Below, in pieces: positions 36,597-47,444 of a DNA stretch of 64,000 nucleotides. The notes beneath the pieces were generated by a model. The model had not been told where the DNA came from, did not search any database, and was given only the letters and a program-made list of their open reading frames with translations. The stretch is from Opeltia flavorubescens. Lineage: Eukaryota > Ascomycota > Lecanoromycetes > Teloschistales > Teloschistaceae. The stretch's first letter is position 1; each line of letters starts with the position of its first letter. The DNA lies in assembly GCA_000442125.1 (NCBI GenBank), contig KE546978.1, positions 682,001-746,000 of the forward strand, given 5' to 3'. The translations under genes were made by a program, and so were the position numbers.

Positions 36597-36875
36597 TTTA
36601 ATCACTAGGGGGTACCTGACTAATTTGCGAGGTTTCTTAGGTAAATGAGAATCAGATTGGAAGGGAAGATAAAGGTCGTCGTTGTCGTTGTCGACAACAA
36701 AAGGCTCGGCAATAGCCGATTTTATGTCCGTGCTGCGGAGCCATGCAGGTTAATCGATTACATATATGTACTGCTGAACGTTATAAGAGGGCAAATCCCG
36801 CCACTCGCTCCTTTTCAAGAGCTTCTATTCATACCAGTACATTATGTGAGAAGCCAACTTCTTTTGTAGTCTGGT
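36597..36875. promoter_or_regulatory. bidirectional upstream region of YKT6 and SLH1
   Basis: A 279-bp space between divergent starts. It contains a perfect 12-bp palindrome GTTGTCGACAAC at 36687-36698, followed at about 36706-36719 by the short inverted repeat TCGGC-AATA-GCCGA. Either could be a protein-binding site; no known factor assigned. Confidence 0.4.
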
Positions 36876-39800
36876 ATGTCACCATCAGCATTCTCTACCG
36901 AATCGCAATGGCTGGCTCAACTCACTGCGATGCGGCAAGCCATCGCCGAGCTCAAACTTGATCAGCGTAATGGCTCAAACCTTCCGTACGGTCGCGATAT
37001 CGTAGTCGACGAAGGTGAATCATCTGATTCAAGTAGCAAGAACGGCCTCTGGGATGTGTTCAGCGAATCGGGGGAAGAAGACGAGGAGGATAGTGATCTC
37101 GTTGACGGCGTCGACGAGCTTGACCTTGCCAGCAAAACCCTCAACGACAAATCTAGTGCCTGGCTGACAGAAACGTGTCATACTCTGGCCGCCAAGGACA
37201 GTAGCTCCAATGCTGATGAGCTGCATGACCGAATCTCTGCTCTGTTAGCATCTGATATGCGAGGTACGAAGGCCATCATACTTGCTAACATTACTAACGC
37301 GCAAACAGACGAGGCATTGCAGATGACTCTCGCGGATGTTGTTGGCTTTGACGATCTAGATGTCGTTATAGAGCTTATCACTCGTCGAAGCAATATAAAG
37401 GCCTCCAGTCATGAGTTCTCAAAGGAGTCGGGAAATATCTTGGAATACCTTTCATCGAAAGAAGAAAGAGAGGCCGCAATACGACGAAAGGATTCAGAGC
37501 ACAAGAATGCAGTTCTCGGCCCCAGCCAAAACAGGGAAGGTGTTCAATACCCCCATGTATACAAAGTACATCAAGCTGGGAATACACTGAGTGATGGCGG
37601 GCGAAAGTACGGGCTTCCTGCAGGCAGCGTTAAGCATGAATTTGAAAAATACGACGAGTTTTCTATCCCCGCTGCCCAAGTTGGTACACTTGGTGCGGGT
37701 AGGAAGCTTGTCGACATCTCCGGAATGGATGGACTTTGCAAGAGGACATTTAAGGGCTATAAGACTTTGAACCGCATGCAAAGCCTAGTTTATCCCGTGG
37801 CATACAAGAGCAATGAGAACATGTTGATATGTGCGCCGACTGGCGCTGGTAAGACAGACGTCGCTGTGTTAGCTATCTTGAATGCAATTAGTCACAACAT
37901 TATACCAAACCCCATACAACAGCCTGACGCAAACGACTTTACTGTTCATACCCAGGATTTCAAAGTCATATATGTTGCGCCAATGAAAGCATTGGCAGCC
38001 GAAATCACCGAAAAACTGGACAAGAGGCTTGCCTGGTTAGGCGTACAGGTTCGCGAGCTTACGGGAGACATGCAACTGACGAAGAGGGAGATTGTGCAGA
38101 CGCAGATCATCGTCACTACCCCAGAGAAATGGGACGTGGTTACTCGGAAAAGTACCGGCGATACTGAACTCGTTCAGAAGGTACGCCTACTCATCATCGA
38201 TGAAGTGCACATGCTGCATGATGAACGTGGAGCAGTATTAGAGTCTCTTGTGGCCCGTACTGAGCGGCAAGTTGAGAGCACGCAGTCTCTCATCCGCATT
38301 GTTGGTCTCTCCGCGACATTGCCAAATTACACCGATGTTGCAGACTTTCTCAAGGTCAATCGTATGGCTGGTATGTTTTACTTTGACTCTTCGTTCAGGC
38401 CAGTACCTCTGGAGCAGCACTTCGTGGGTGTCAAGGGCAAGCCAGGCACAAAGCAATCCCGAGATAACATAGACCAAGTCGCGTTCGAGAAGGTAAAGCA
38501 AATGCTAGAACAAGGCCATCAGGTAATGGTCTTTGTGCATTCTAGGAAAGATACCGTCCACACGGCCCGAACATTCCTCAAAATGGCCGCTGAGGAAAGT
38601 TGTCTCGGCCTCTTAGACTGTCAGGATCAAGAGGGCTACGGGTTGGCAATGAAGGACCTAAAGCAGACCAAGGGCCGAGAACTCAGGGAATTAGTTCCTC
38701 AGGGATTCGGAACGCATCACGCTGGGATGCCAAGGACCGATAGGAACAAGATCGAGAATCTGTTCGCATCCGGTCATATTAAGGTCCTCTGCTGCACAGC
38801 GACTTTAGCTTGGGGGGTGAACTTACCGGCTGCGGCAGTAATCATCAAGGGTACCCAGCTATATAATGCCCAAGAAGGTAAATTCGTGGATCTTGGTATC
38901 CTGGATGTCCTTCAGATATTCGGAAGAGCTGGGCGGCCACAGTTCCAGGCATCTGGTATAGGATTTATCTGCACGACCGACGATAAGTTGACTCATTATC
39001 TCTCTGCTGTTACTCAGCAGCAGCCGATCGAGTCGAAATTCTCCCGGAAGCTCGTCGATAACCTTAACGCTGAAATCGCGTTGGGCACCGTGACATCTGT
39101 CCCAGAGGCAGTGCAATGGCTCGGTTATTCCTACTTGTTTGTCCGCATGCAAAGAAACCCCTATACATACGGTGTAGACTGGGCAGAAATCCGTGACGAT
39201 CCGCAGCTGGTCCAAAGGAGACGTAAACTTATCATTGACGCAGCGCGGATTCTGCAGCAGAGTCAGATGATAATCTTCAACGAAGTGACAGAAGAGCTTC
39301 GAGCTAAGGACGTTGGAAGGATCGCCAGTCAATATTATATCCTGCAGACAAGCATCGAAATCTTCAACTCGATGATGTCGCCCAGGGCTTCGGAAGCTGA
39401 TGTCCTGAAGATGATTGCGATGAGTGGCGAGTTCGACAACATACAGTCTCGCGATAGCGAATCCAAAGAACTTACGAGGCTAAGGGAAGAGGCTATTGCT
39501 TGCGATGTCGAAGGAGGCAATGATTCGAGTCATGCCAAAACGAACATCCTCTTACAATCATATATTTCTCGCGCCCGCCTAGAAGATTTTGCCCTGGTTT
39601 CCGATTCGGCTTACGTCGCTCAGAATGCAGCCCGAATTTGTCGAGCCCTTTTCATGATTGCGCTGAACCGTCGTTGGGGTCATCAATGTACGGTTCTACT
39701 GTCTCTTTGTCAATCAATAGAGAAGCAGATATGGTCCTTCCAGCATCCTTTCCATCAATTTGACCTTCCGCAGCCCATCCTCAAGAACCTTGACGAAAAG

Positions 39801-42800
39801 ACGTCCGTGTCATCAATTGAGTCCTTGAGAGATATGGAGTCGGCTGAGATCGGTCAGCTTGTACACAACCGAGGAATGGGCAACACACTATCCAAACTAC
39901 TGGACAACTTCCCTACCTTGACAATCGAATACGAGATCGCACCACTCAACCGAGATGTACTACGAGTTCACCTTTTCGTGACGCCTGATTTCCGCTGGAA
40001 TGACAAGCACCATGGGACTTCAGAATCTTACTGGATATGGGTCGAAAATTCCGAGACTTCTGAAATATACCATCACGAGTATTTCATCTTGACGAGGAAG
40101 AAGCTGTACGATGACCACGAGTTGAACTTCACGATCCCACTCTCCGACCCATTGCCCACCCAAATATACGTAAGGGCAGTATCGGACCGATGGCTCGGAG
40201 CGGAAAGCGTGACTCCCATTTCGTTTCAGCATCTAATTAGGCCCGACACCGAGAGCGTATACACGGATTTGCTAGATTTGCAGCCGTTATCTGTAGCTGC
40301 CCTGAAGAACCCGTTGCTAGAAGAGATCTACGGACAACGGTTTCAGTTCTTCAACCCGATGCAGACTCAAATCTTTCACACGCTCTATCATACGCCACAA
40401 AACGTCTTGCTAGGATCACCTACCGGGAGCGGAAAGACCGTCGCAGCAGAATTGGCCATGTGGTGGGCGTTCCGCGAGAAACCCGGCTCGAAAGTTGTTT
40501 ACATTGCCCCCATGAAAGCGTTAGTCAGGGAACGTGTACAGGATTGGCGGAAACGTCTCACACGGCAGATGGGTCTGAAGCTAGTCGAATTGACTGGTGA
40601 CAATACCCCCGACACGCGTACGATACGGGACGCCGATATAATCATCACCACTCCCGAAAAGTGGGACGGCATCAGTCGAAGCTGGCAAACCCGCGGCTAT
40701 GTCCGTCAAGTCAGTCTTGTGGTGATTGATGAGATTCATTTACTGGGGGGCGATAGAGGTCCAATTCTTGAGATCATTGTATCGAGAATGAACTACATAG
40801 CCTCACAGTCGAAGGGTTCTGTGCGCTTAGTAGGTATGTCCACCGCGTGCGCCAACGCCATGGATTTGGGGAATTGGCTTGGTGTCAAGGAAGGCTTGTT
40901 CAACTTCCGTCATTCAGTCCGCCCTGTACCTCTGGAGATCTTTATTGATGGCTTTCCTGAGCAGCGAGGCTTTTGCCCTCTGATGCAATCGATGAACCGG
41001 CCAACCTTTCTGGCAATCAAGTCACATTCGCCCGATAAACCGGTAATCGTCTTTGTGGCGTCACGCCGGCAGACCCGTCTTACGGCAAAAGACTTGATCA
41101 ATCTTTGTGGAATGGAGGATAACCCCCGACGATTTGTCAAGATGGCCGAAGACGACCTGCAACTAAATCTTTCTCGCGTCAAGGACGAAGCACTCCGGGA
41201 AGCACTGAGCTTCGGCATTGGCCTCCACCACGCCGGGCTTGTCGAAGCTGATCGACAGCTCGCCGAAGAACTGTTTGCGAACAATCAGATACAGATCCTT
41301 ATTGCCACTAGCACATTGGCTTGGGGAGTCAACCTGCCAGCTCACCTGGTGGTCGTCAAAGGAACGCAATACTTCGATGCGAAAATCGAAGGGTACAAAG
41401 ATATGGATCTTACAGATGTTCTGCAAATGCTTGGAAGAGCAGGACGACCGCAATTCGATTCTTCGGGAATAGCACGCATCTTCACTCAAGACGCGAAGAA
41501 GGCTTTCTACAAGCACTTCCTCCATACCGGTTTTCCGGTTGAATCCTCCCTGCACAACGTACTTGATAATCATCTCGGCGCCGAAGTATCTGCAGGGACC
41601 ATAGCCACGAAGCAGGATGCGCTGGACTATCTTACTTGGACATTCTTCTTCCGCCGTCTGCACAAGAACCCTTCCTACTATGGCCTTGAGATCTCGGCTG
41701 AGGAGCACAACACCATAGCCGCTCAACAGTTAGCGAACGATTACATGATCGAAATGGTTGATAAATCTCTGGAGCAGCTCGCTGAATCTGATTGTATTGC
41801 CTTACATTCTAATGGCGATGTGGACTCGACGCCTCTTGGAAAGATCATGAGTTATTACTATCTCTCTCACAAAAGTATCCGTCACCTTATCCGACACGCC
41901 AAGCGGGACGCCAAGTTCGAAGACGTTCTTACATGGATGTGTGGAGCAACAGAATTCGATGAGCTTCCCGTCCGCCATAATGAGGATCTCATCAATGCGG
42001 AACTATCCTTGAATCTCCCCATCAAAGCAGATGCACTGGGTCTTCCCATGTGGGATCCTCATGTCAAAGCTTTCCTATTGTTACAGGCGCACTTCTCACG
42101 CATCGACCTACCGATATCTGACTACGTCGGCGATCTGAACTCGGTCCTCGATCAAAGCATTCGTATTATACAAGCTGCAATCGATGTTCTTACCGAACTC
42201 AGCTACCTTTCTAGCTGCAGCATGATGATGACGCTCCTGCAATGCGTGAAGTCAGCCCGCTGGCCAGATGACGGTCCGCTGTCCATTCTCCCGGGTGTAG
42301 ACTTGGATATGGAAAGACGGCGCCACGGAGCAGGCCAGATGCGACCACGCTCCCTCACAGAAATCCACCACCTGCCCAGACCTGCCATCCAGACTGCGAT
42401 GGAAAACATAGGCATTCCTCCAGATAAGATCAACCACATCGACAAGATCACCAAGATTCTCCCAGATCTTAAACTCAACGTCACAGACATCTCAGCTCTC
42501 GGACTCACCGTCCGTTTCGCAAGACAAAACCCCGTCGTCCAACCCGATTACCACATCTACGCGCCCAGATTCCCCAAGGTACAGACAGAAGGATTCTTCG
42601 TTTTAGTCATAGATCCTGCAAAGGATGAGATCTTGGCGCTCAAAAGGGCGAATTGGCCAGCTGCGGAGCCAGATCGAAAGCGGTCATCTCCAACAGCCAA
42701 GGCATTTTTCAAGTTGAAGCCAGAGGCTGTGGAGAGAAAGCTGGAAGTATATGTCGTGAGTGATGCTTACGTGGGAATGACGTGGAAGATTGAGGGTGTC

Positions 42801-42866
42801 GATGTGCCTGCTGCGCCGGCAGTTGAGATGGATGGGAAGAAACGGACGAAAACAAGTGAAACATGA
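36876..42866 (+). CDS. SLH1: Ski2-like tandem-cassette helicase SLH1/ASCC3
   Basis: Intronless gene of 1996 residues. SLH1 (human ASCC3) is the RNA helicase of the ribosome quality-control trigger (RQT) complex, which splits collided ribosomes. Two helicase cassettes are present: cassette 1 with APTGAGKT (about 320-327) and DEVH (442-445), QIFGRAGRPQF; cassette 2 with GSPTGSGKT (1180-1188), DEIH (1285-1288), MSTACANAMDLGNWLG and QMLGRAGRPQF, each followed by a Sec63-like unit. The close relative Brr2 is longer and lacks this N-terminus; the opening QWLAQLTAMRQAIAEL and the DEVHMLHDERGAVLESLVART block fit SLH1. Both ATPase sites look intact. An acidic stretch lies at 45-85. Confidence 0.95.
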   Translation: MSPSAFSTESQWLAQLTAMRQAIAELKLDQRNGSNLPYGRDIVVDEGESSDSSSKNGLWDVFSESGEEDEEDSDLVDGVDELDLASKTLNDKSSAWLTETCHTLAAKDSSSNADELHDRISALLASDMRGTKAIILANITNAQTDEALQMTLADVVGFDDLDVVIELITRRSNIKASSHEFSKESGNILEYLSSKEEREAAIRRKDSEHKNAVLGPSQNREGVQYPHVYKVHQAGNTLSDGGRKYGLPAGSVKHEFEKYDEFSIPAAQVGTLGAGRKLVDISGMDGLCKRTFKGYKTLNRMQSLVYPVAYKSNENMLICAPTGAGKTDVAVLAILNAISHNIIPNPIQQPDANDFTVHTQDFKVIYVAPMKALAAEITEKLDKRLAWLGVQVRELTGDMQLTKREIVQTQIIVTTPEKWDVVTRKSTGDTELVQKVRLLIIDEVHMLHDERGAVLESLVARTERQVESTQSLIRIVGLSATLPNYTDVADFLKVNRMAGMFYFDSSFRPVPLEQHFVGVKGKPGTKQSRDNIDQVAFEKVKQMLEQGHQVMVFVHSRKDTVHTARTFLKMAAEESCLGLLDCQDQEGYGLAMKDLKQTKGRELRELVPQGFGTHHAGMPRTDRNKIENLFASGHIKVLCCTATLAWGVNLPAAAVIIKGTQLYNAQEGKFVDLGILDVLQIFGRAGRPQFQASGIGFICTTDDKLTHYLSAVTQQQPIESKFSRKLVDNLNAEIALGTVTSVPEAVQWLGYSYLFVRMQRNPYTYGVDWAEIRDDPQLVQRRRKLIIDAARILQQSQMIIFNEVTEELRAKDVGRIASQYYILQTSIEIFNSMMSPRASEADVLKMIAMSGEFDNIQSRDSESKELTRLREEAIACDVEGGNDSSHAKTNILLQSYISRARLEDFALVSDSAYVAQNAARICRALFMIALNRRWGHQCTVLLSLCQSIEKQIWSFQHPFHQFDLPQPILKNLDEKTSVSSIESLRDMESAEIGQLVHNRGMGNTLSKLLDNFPTLTIEYEIAPLNRDVLRVHLFVTPDFRWNDKHHGTSESYWIWVENSETSEIYHHEYFILTRKKLYDDHELNFTIPLSDPLPTQIYVRAVSDRWLGAESVTPISFQHLIRPDTESVYTDLLDLQPLSVAALKNPLLEEIYGQRFQFFNPMQTQIFHTLYHTPQNVLLGSPTGSGKTVAAELAMWWAFREKPGSKVVYIAPMKALVRERVQDWRKRLTRQMGLKLVELTGDNTPDTRTIRDADIIITTPEKWDGISRSWQTRGYVRQVSLVVIDEIHLLGGDRGPILEIIVSRMNYIASQSKGSVRLVGMSTACANAMDLGNWLGVKEGLFNFRHSVRPVPLEIFIDGFPEQRGFCPLMQSMNRPTFLAIKSHSPDKPVIVFVASRRQTRLTAKDLINLCGMEDNPRRFVKMAEDDLQLNLSRVKDEALREALSFGIGLHHAGLVEADRQLAEELFANNQIQILIATSTLAWGVNLPAHLVVVKGTQYFDAKIEGYKDMDLTDVLQMLGRAGRPQFDSSGIARIFTQDAKKAFYKHFLHTGFPVESSLHNVLDNHLGAEVSAGTIATKQDALDYLTWTFFFRRLHKNPSYYGLEISAEEHNTIAAQQLANDYMIEMVDKSLEQLAESDCIALHSNGDVDSTPLGKIMSYYYLSHKSIRHLIRHAKRDAKFEDVLTWMCGATEFDELPVRHNEDLINAELSLNLPIKADALGLPMWDPHVKAFLLLQAHFSRIDLPISDYVGDLNSVLDQSIRIIQAAIDVLTELSYLSSCSMMMTLLQCVKSARWPDDGPLSILPGVDLDMERRRHGAGQMRPRSLTEIHHLPRPAIQTAMENIGIPPDKINHIDKITKILPDLKLNVTDISALGLTVRFARQNPVVQPDYHIYAPRFPKVQTEGFFVLVIDPAKDEILALKRANWPAAEPDRKRSSPTAKAFFKLKPEAVERKLEVYVVSDAYVGMTWKIEGVDVPAAPAVEMDGKKRTKTSET

Positions 42867-43398
42867 CCATCATTCAACTATGAAACGATATGAATATTAA
42901 AAACAAACTGCGGGAACATATGTATCTCAGTTTTTGGATCTCTGGCATATTTTCACGGCTCAAGGTCACTTTGGTATTACTATACTAGTAAAAGTTACGG
43001 GTGGATCGGTTCCAATAACCAAGGTACGACGTTGCGAGACTTTAGCGATCATTTGCAAAGGAAGAAAGAGTAGACAGAGAAGAGATCTCTAAGTAAAGCA
43101 ATTGTATTGTAGCAACTGATCTAAACAGCTGTTCTTTTGTCATACATCAAGCCCGCCCAGCAAATGCATGTCGACGGCTGTATGTAATGCATGCTTGTTG
43201 TTAATACCGTACCCTGGATATCTCCCGCACTATGCCACCCGCTATGCTGTAAATCCTGAATCCTGATTTTGGTAGTACACGTAAACCTTCATCCAAGAAC
43301 ACCTTCAAAAGAGTTGTAAATCATGAGCAAGCCTGGCGGTGGATGTTGGCCAGAGCTAAAGTGTTGTTATCGGGTCATCAGAACCGGCTGATGCCAAA
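42867..43398. other. intergenic region between convergent genes
   Basis: About 530 bp holding the SLH1 and RCC1-type 3' ends. No gene, repeat or RNA recognised. Confidence 0.4.
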
Positions 43399-45445
43399 TC
43401 AAGAGGTCAGGGCACCCGACATGATCGCCGCCTGAGAATTGGAAACACCCTCGCCGTTATCCGTGACGGGTCCAATGTCGGCTGGTGCAGTGAGGATGGA
43501 GTACTGACCACCGGCACCAGCCCAATTCAAGTGCTTGTCGCGGACAGCAGTATTGTTGAATATTGTCGCAGTGGTGACGTCGTCGTCGGTGCCCTGGCCG
43601 GTTTGATAGTTGGCACTGAAGCCCCAGCTATAGCCTTTCCCATCTTCGGTGATGGCAAGGGAATGATCAGTTCCAGCGGCGACCATGGCGCAATTCTGTA
43701 CACCAGGAACTTGGGTAGGGCGAACCAAAATACGAGCGTTTCCTTTGATGTCGCGAACAACATCGTCGTCAGTCACCGAGGAAACATCAATGCCGGTCTG
43801 GCTACCATCAAAACGACCCCAGACAAGACACCGACCATTAGTCGTGGAGGCCAGGGAGTGGTGAGTACCACCGGCCATGTGGGTAATAGTGTCGTTCTCA
43901 AGGTTGAGGTTGGTGACGACGGTCGGAGAGATGATGACCGCGTTATCCTCGCCAGCATTGCCATAAATACCCGTAGCGCCAAAGGAGTTTGCGCCCCAGG
44001 ACCAAACTTGCTCTTTGCCGTCAATAGCAAACGAATGATCGGCACCACATGCAATATAGCGGATGTTCTTGCCGCGGAGACGGAGAAGGCTCGGGTTGAG
44101 AGAGTCGAAACGCTTACGCTGCATCATACGGAACCCAAGCTGATTTTGCTGACCCGAGCCCCAGGTGTAGACGACGCCTTTGTGATCGCGAGCGAGAGCA
44201 TGGTTGGCACCGGAGGTAATATCAACAATCTTTTTGAGGCCGGGAAGCAAAGTCGGAGTGTATTGCACAAGCGTGTCCTTGTTGAAGCCGAGAATACCTT
44301 CGTTGTTCTGATATCGCCATTAGCAGGGTCATATGATCGATCGCATGCAGAGAGAACGACTTACTCGGAAAGTGCCCCAGCCGTACACAAGTCCCTCGTC
44401 GGTTAAAGCGAGAGTATGACTGTCACCAGCAGAAAGCTTAACAATAACAGTGCCCTCAGGAAAAGTAGTGATGGCAGTAGGAGTGCTCTCGTATGGATTG
44501 AGGCCGCTGTCGCTGCCAGCGTCACTCTCATTGTCACTCTCTCCAACGTCTCTCAGGCCACCTTCCCAGTTGGTATCGCGACCAAGGGCGCCTTGGTCGT
44601 TGACACCCCAGGTCAAGACTTTTCCGTCATGGGTGAGAACGGCGACATGCATACCACCGCAGGCGACGTGAACAACGCCGACAGTCTCAGCTGAGAGGAA
44701 GGCATTAAGACGTGGGCGCTTCACGTCGATGGCATTCTTAGCTGTGCCGAGACCAAGCTCGCCAGATGAGCCCTCGCCAAAGACGTAAACATTGAGCCGG
44801 TTGGTTGGGGCATTGCAGACGACAATTTTCTTTGAGGCAGGCTTCTCTTTAGTCTTTGTGGAGGCCTTCTTGTCGTTCTGTGCGGCGGTCTTTGCGGTCT
44901 TTGCGCGCTTTGTTTGGGGCTCTTCAGTCGCACTCTTTTCGGCATCAGAAGTAGCTTCGTCGTCGTCGGTCTTGCGCTTCTTGGAGTCTTTGGCGGCAGG
45001 GGCTTTGCTCTTAACCGTGGTAGCGGCCTTCTTTGCGGCAGTGTTAGCCTTTGTCTTTTTGGTGGATGGAGCCGGGGTGGAATCTTCAGCAGCGGATTGG
45101 TCATCGGTGGCAGAAGCTTCAGCGGCGCCAGGTAAGTTGGGGAAAGTGGCCTTGGGCTTGACTTTGGATTTGGGTTTGGATTTGGCAGCTTTGGACGCGT
45201 TGGCAGTAGATGCTGCTTTCTTCGAAGCGGTCTTTTTCGCCCTGGGGGCTGCAGGAACCGCAGCAGGCATAATGGTGTCGGCGTCAATTTCTTGAGCCTT
45301 GACACTCTTCGTAGTCGCACGTCGGGAACGACGAGGGGCAGAGGTGTTTACGTTGTCAGTCTGGAATGGAAATGAAAAAGAAAATAAAGTTAGTCCCGAG
45401 TACCCCTGTCACTGCAGATCGGATCGGGTCGCGACTCACCGACAT
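43399..45445 (-). CDS. PIM1: RCC1-type Ran guanine nucleotide exchange factor
   Basis: Three exons, 45445-45440, 45360-44365 and 44307-43399, 636 residues. The first coding exon is just ATGTCG; the consensus donor GTGAGT and the TTCCAG acceptor join it to TDNVNTSAPRRSRR. RCC1 (S. pombe Pim1, yeast Srm1) loads GTP on Ran on chromatin, setting the direction of nuclear transport. Residues 1-185 form a Lys/Ala/Thr-rich basic tail likely to bind DNA and hold nuclear signals (KKRK, KRAK); it is longer than in yeast. The seven-bladed propeller follows with repeated GxxHxxALT and WGxNxxGxxG elements, for example CGGMHVAVLTHDGKVLTWG, SAGDSHTLAL, CGADHSFAIDGKEQVWSWG and AAGTDHSLAI. Divergent from the cyclase-fold gene. 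Confidence 0.94.
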
Positions 45446-45980
45446 GTTTTAGTGTTCAATCCTAGCGGCAACGGCGAGAGCCGACTTTCGCAACAAATTG
45501 TGGGGAAACTGACGACGGGATTGTGTGAAAGTACATGAGAAGTAATTGCAGTGAAAACGCTCTGGCCAGCAGAGTTGGAAATAAGTTTCGTGAGTAGGAG
45601 CTGATGACCTGAACAGTCAATGTATGAGGATGGGGGAGAGAAGGAGGAGGAGTAGGAAATCAGGAAAGAAGAGGATTGTGCGAGCAGGAACGAGTAGCGA
45701 CAATAGTATATTCCAGTGCCTTACATTGCTAGTATTGTTGAACTCGACTCAATTACCTGATCCCTTTGTCTGTCACCCCTGATCAACAGCCATAGCTCCG
45801 TCCCTGTGACCATAATAGACAGCACCATTGGACGCTTGGAATGAGCACTTGAATGTCACGAGTTTGTGATGACGAGGGCTGCAGTGTTGTGCTAATCTTA
45901 TATAGGAATGATATAGAGCAACCACTCTTTCCATCTAGAACGTATCAATACACACGCATTTCGCCTTATCTTCCTACAGC
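45446..45980. promoter_or_regulatory. shared upstream region of RCC1-type and cyclase-fold genes
   Basis: About 535 bp between divergent starts, with a purine-rich G/A tract at about 45626-45680. No specific site recognised. Confidence 0.35.
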
Positions 45981-47360
45981 ATGGCTCTTCGATCGATTCT
46001 ACCGGAGTTCAGCTCCCTTCCATTGCATCCCGAAGACCCACCCCATTCAGCTTGGGGTCTCTACGGACCTGATGATCAATTGGGGTCTCTGAATCGATTG
46101 ACTGATGAGATGGTTATGCAAGCCGCTCGAGAAGAAATTCAGACTGGCTCAAGGTATGGTTCTACTACTTCAGTGCTCAAGTGGGATAATTCAGCGATTA
46201 AACAGGACTGGGACAGAATCTCCTTGAACTGGCCTATGGATGCTCAAAAGGTATGACGTTCAAATTTCAATGCCATACCATACAGCTACGACAAATCGAT
46301 ATAACGATCTCCGCGCGGTGGCTTGACAGTTGCAGATCCCTTCGTTCAAAAGACAAGCCTTCCGCAAGGATGTCATCCAAAAACCTCCTAGGATAGTCAA
46401 CGATGATGTTTGGACGTTCAATACTCAAAGCAGCACGCAGTGTATGTTCCCACCTGCTCCGAGGGGAAAACGTCCAAGTCCTAACTCGTACCTCTGGAGG
46501 GGATGGAATGCGCCATTTCGCGTATCAGAAAGAAAAGAAATTTTATAACGGGGTTACTCTAGAGGATATCCATTCAACCGAAGAATCAAGGGTTAATGGG
46601 ATTCATGGTAATATCTGATCTGAGCATTGTCCTGTGTCACACCCGAATCAATGACTATCGTGTAGCCTGGGCGGACAAGGGCATTGTCGGTCGAGCAATC
46701 CTGCTTGACTTCCACTCATGGCGCCTTGCACAAAATATCACGTACAACCCCTTTGAGACCGGGGTTATAACTTTCGAGCAGATGCAAGCTGTACTCAGAT
46801 ACCAGGGTACAGAGATTCGATTTGGAGACATCTTGTTCATCCGATCAGGTACTCCCATGGCTTCAGACCGCTCCATGCCCGTCTACGAGATCCTGACCTT
46901 CGGTTAGGATACATTGATGCTTTTAATAAGTTGTCGCAAGCCGCAATCGAAGAATTTGCATCTGTTGTACCTCCGCATCTTTCTGGAGTTGAACAAAGCA
47001 AAGCGGTACTCGAATGGATCTGGAACAACTTCTCGGCAGTTGCCGGAGACCAACCGAGTTTCGAGTGCTGGCGTAAGTTGGCGCTCCCGAGAATCAGATA
47101 GTTACTGATACTCTGTGCAGCAACTCGGGAATCTTGGTCACTTCACGAAGTCTTGCTTTCTGGCTGGGGAATGCCAATCGGTGAACTCTTTGATCTAGAA
47201 ACCCTCGCGAACCACTGTAAGAAGTCGAAGCGTTGGTCCTTCTTCCTGACGAGCGAGGTTTGTAATGTCACTGGAGGAGTCGCTAGGTTCGTCAGACTTG
47301 CTCCGCTATAGACTGCATTACTGATTGGCAAGCCCGGCAAATGCCCTTGCAATACTTTGA
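45981..47360 (+). CDS. cyclase/kynurenine-formamidase-fold protein (putative metal-dependent hydrolase)
   Basis: Eight exons: 45981-46153, 46217-46250, 46336-46441, 46500-46607, 46666-46848, 46908-47072, 47121-47286 and 47333-47360; the phases close to 320 residues ending SPANALAIL, as in fungal relatives. The fold is that of PF04199 cyclases, which include kynurenine formamidase. In place of the classical HxGTHxDxPxH metal motif this protein has STQWDGMRHF, in which the first histidine is glutamine but Asp and the last His remain; this is usual for the fungal branch, whose substrate is unknown. Intron 1 (63 nt) keeps the frame open and could be retained. Intron 3 needs a GAG acceptor and intron 7 an AAG acceptor. 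Its stop lies 84 bp from that of ARL1. Confidence 0.88.
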
Positions 47361-47444
47361 TAGCTATCACAGCAGGGCCGGTCGATGCCGGGCCATAAGG
47401 AGACCGGCGAATGACCGAAGAAGTACAGCGTACGCACGAAAGTG

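Noticed and set aside
36876-42866. Brr2 instead of SLH1 for the tandem helicase
   Set aside because: Brr2 is longer, has a different N-terminal domain and a DEIHLLHDDRGPVLE-type motif; length and motif II block fit SLH1/ASCC3.
43531-44406. 291-codon plus-strand frame
   Set aside because: Antisense shadow of the RCC1 propeller exon; no independent features.
44792-45295. 167-codon plus-strand frame rich in Ala, Val and Phe
   Set aside because: Antisense shadow of the Lys/Ala-rich tail of the RCC1-type gene.
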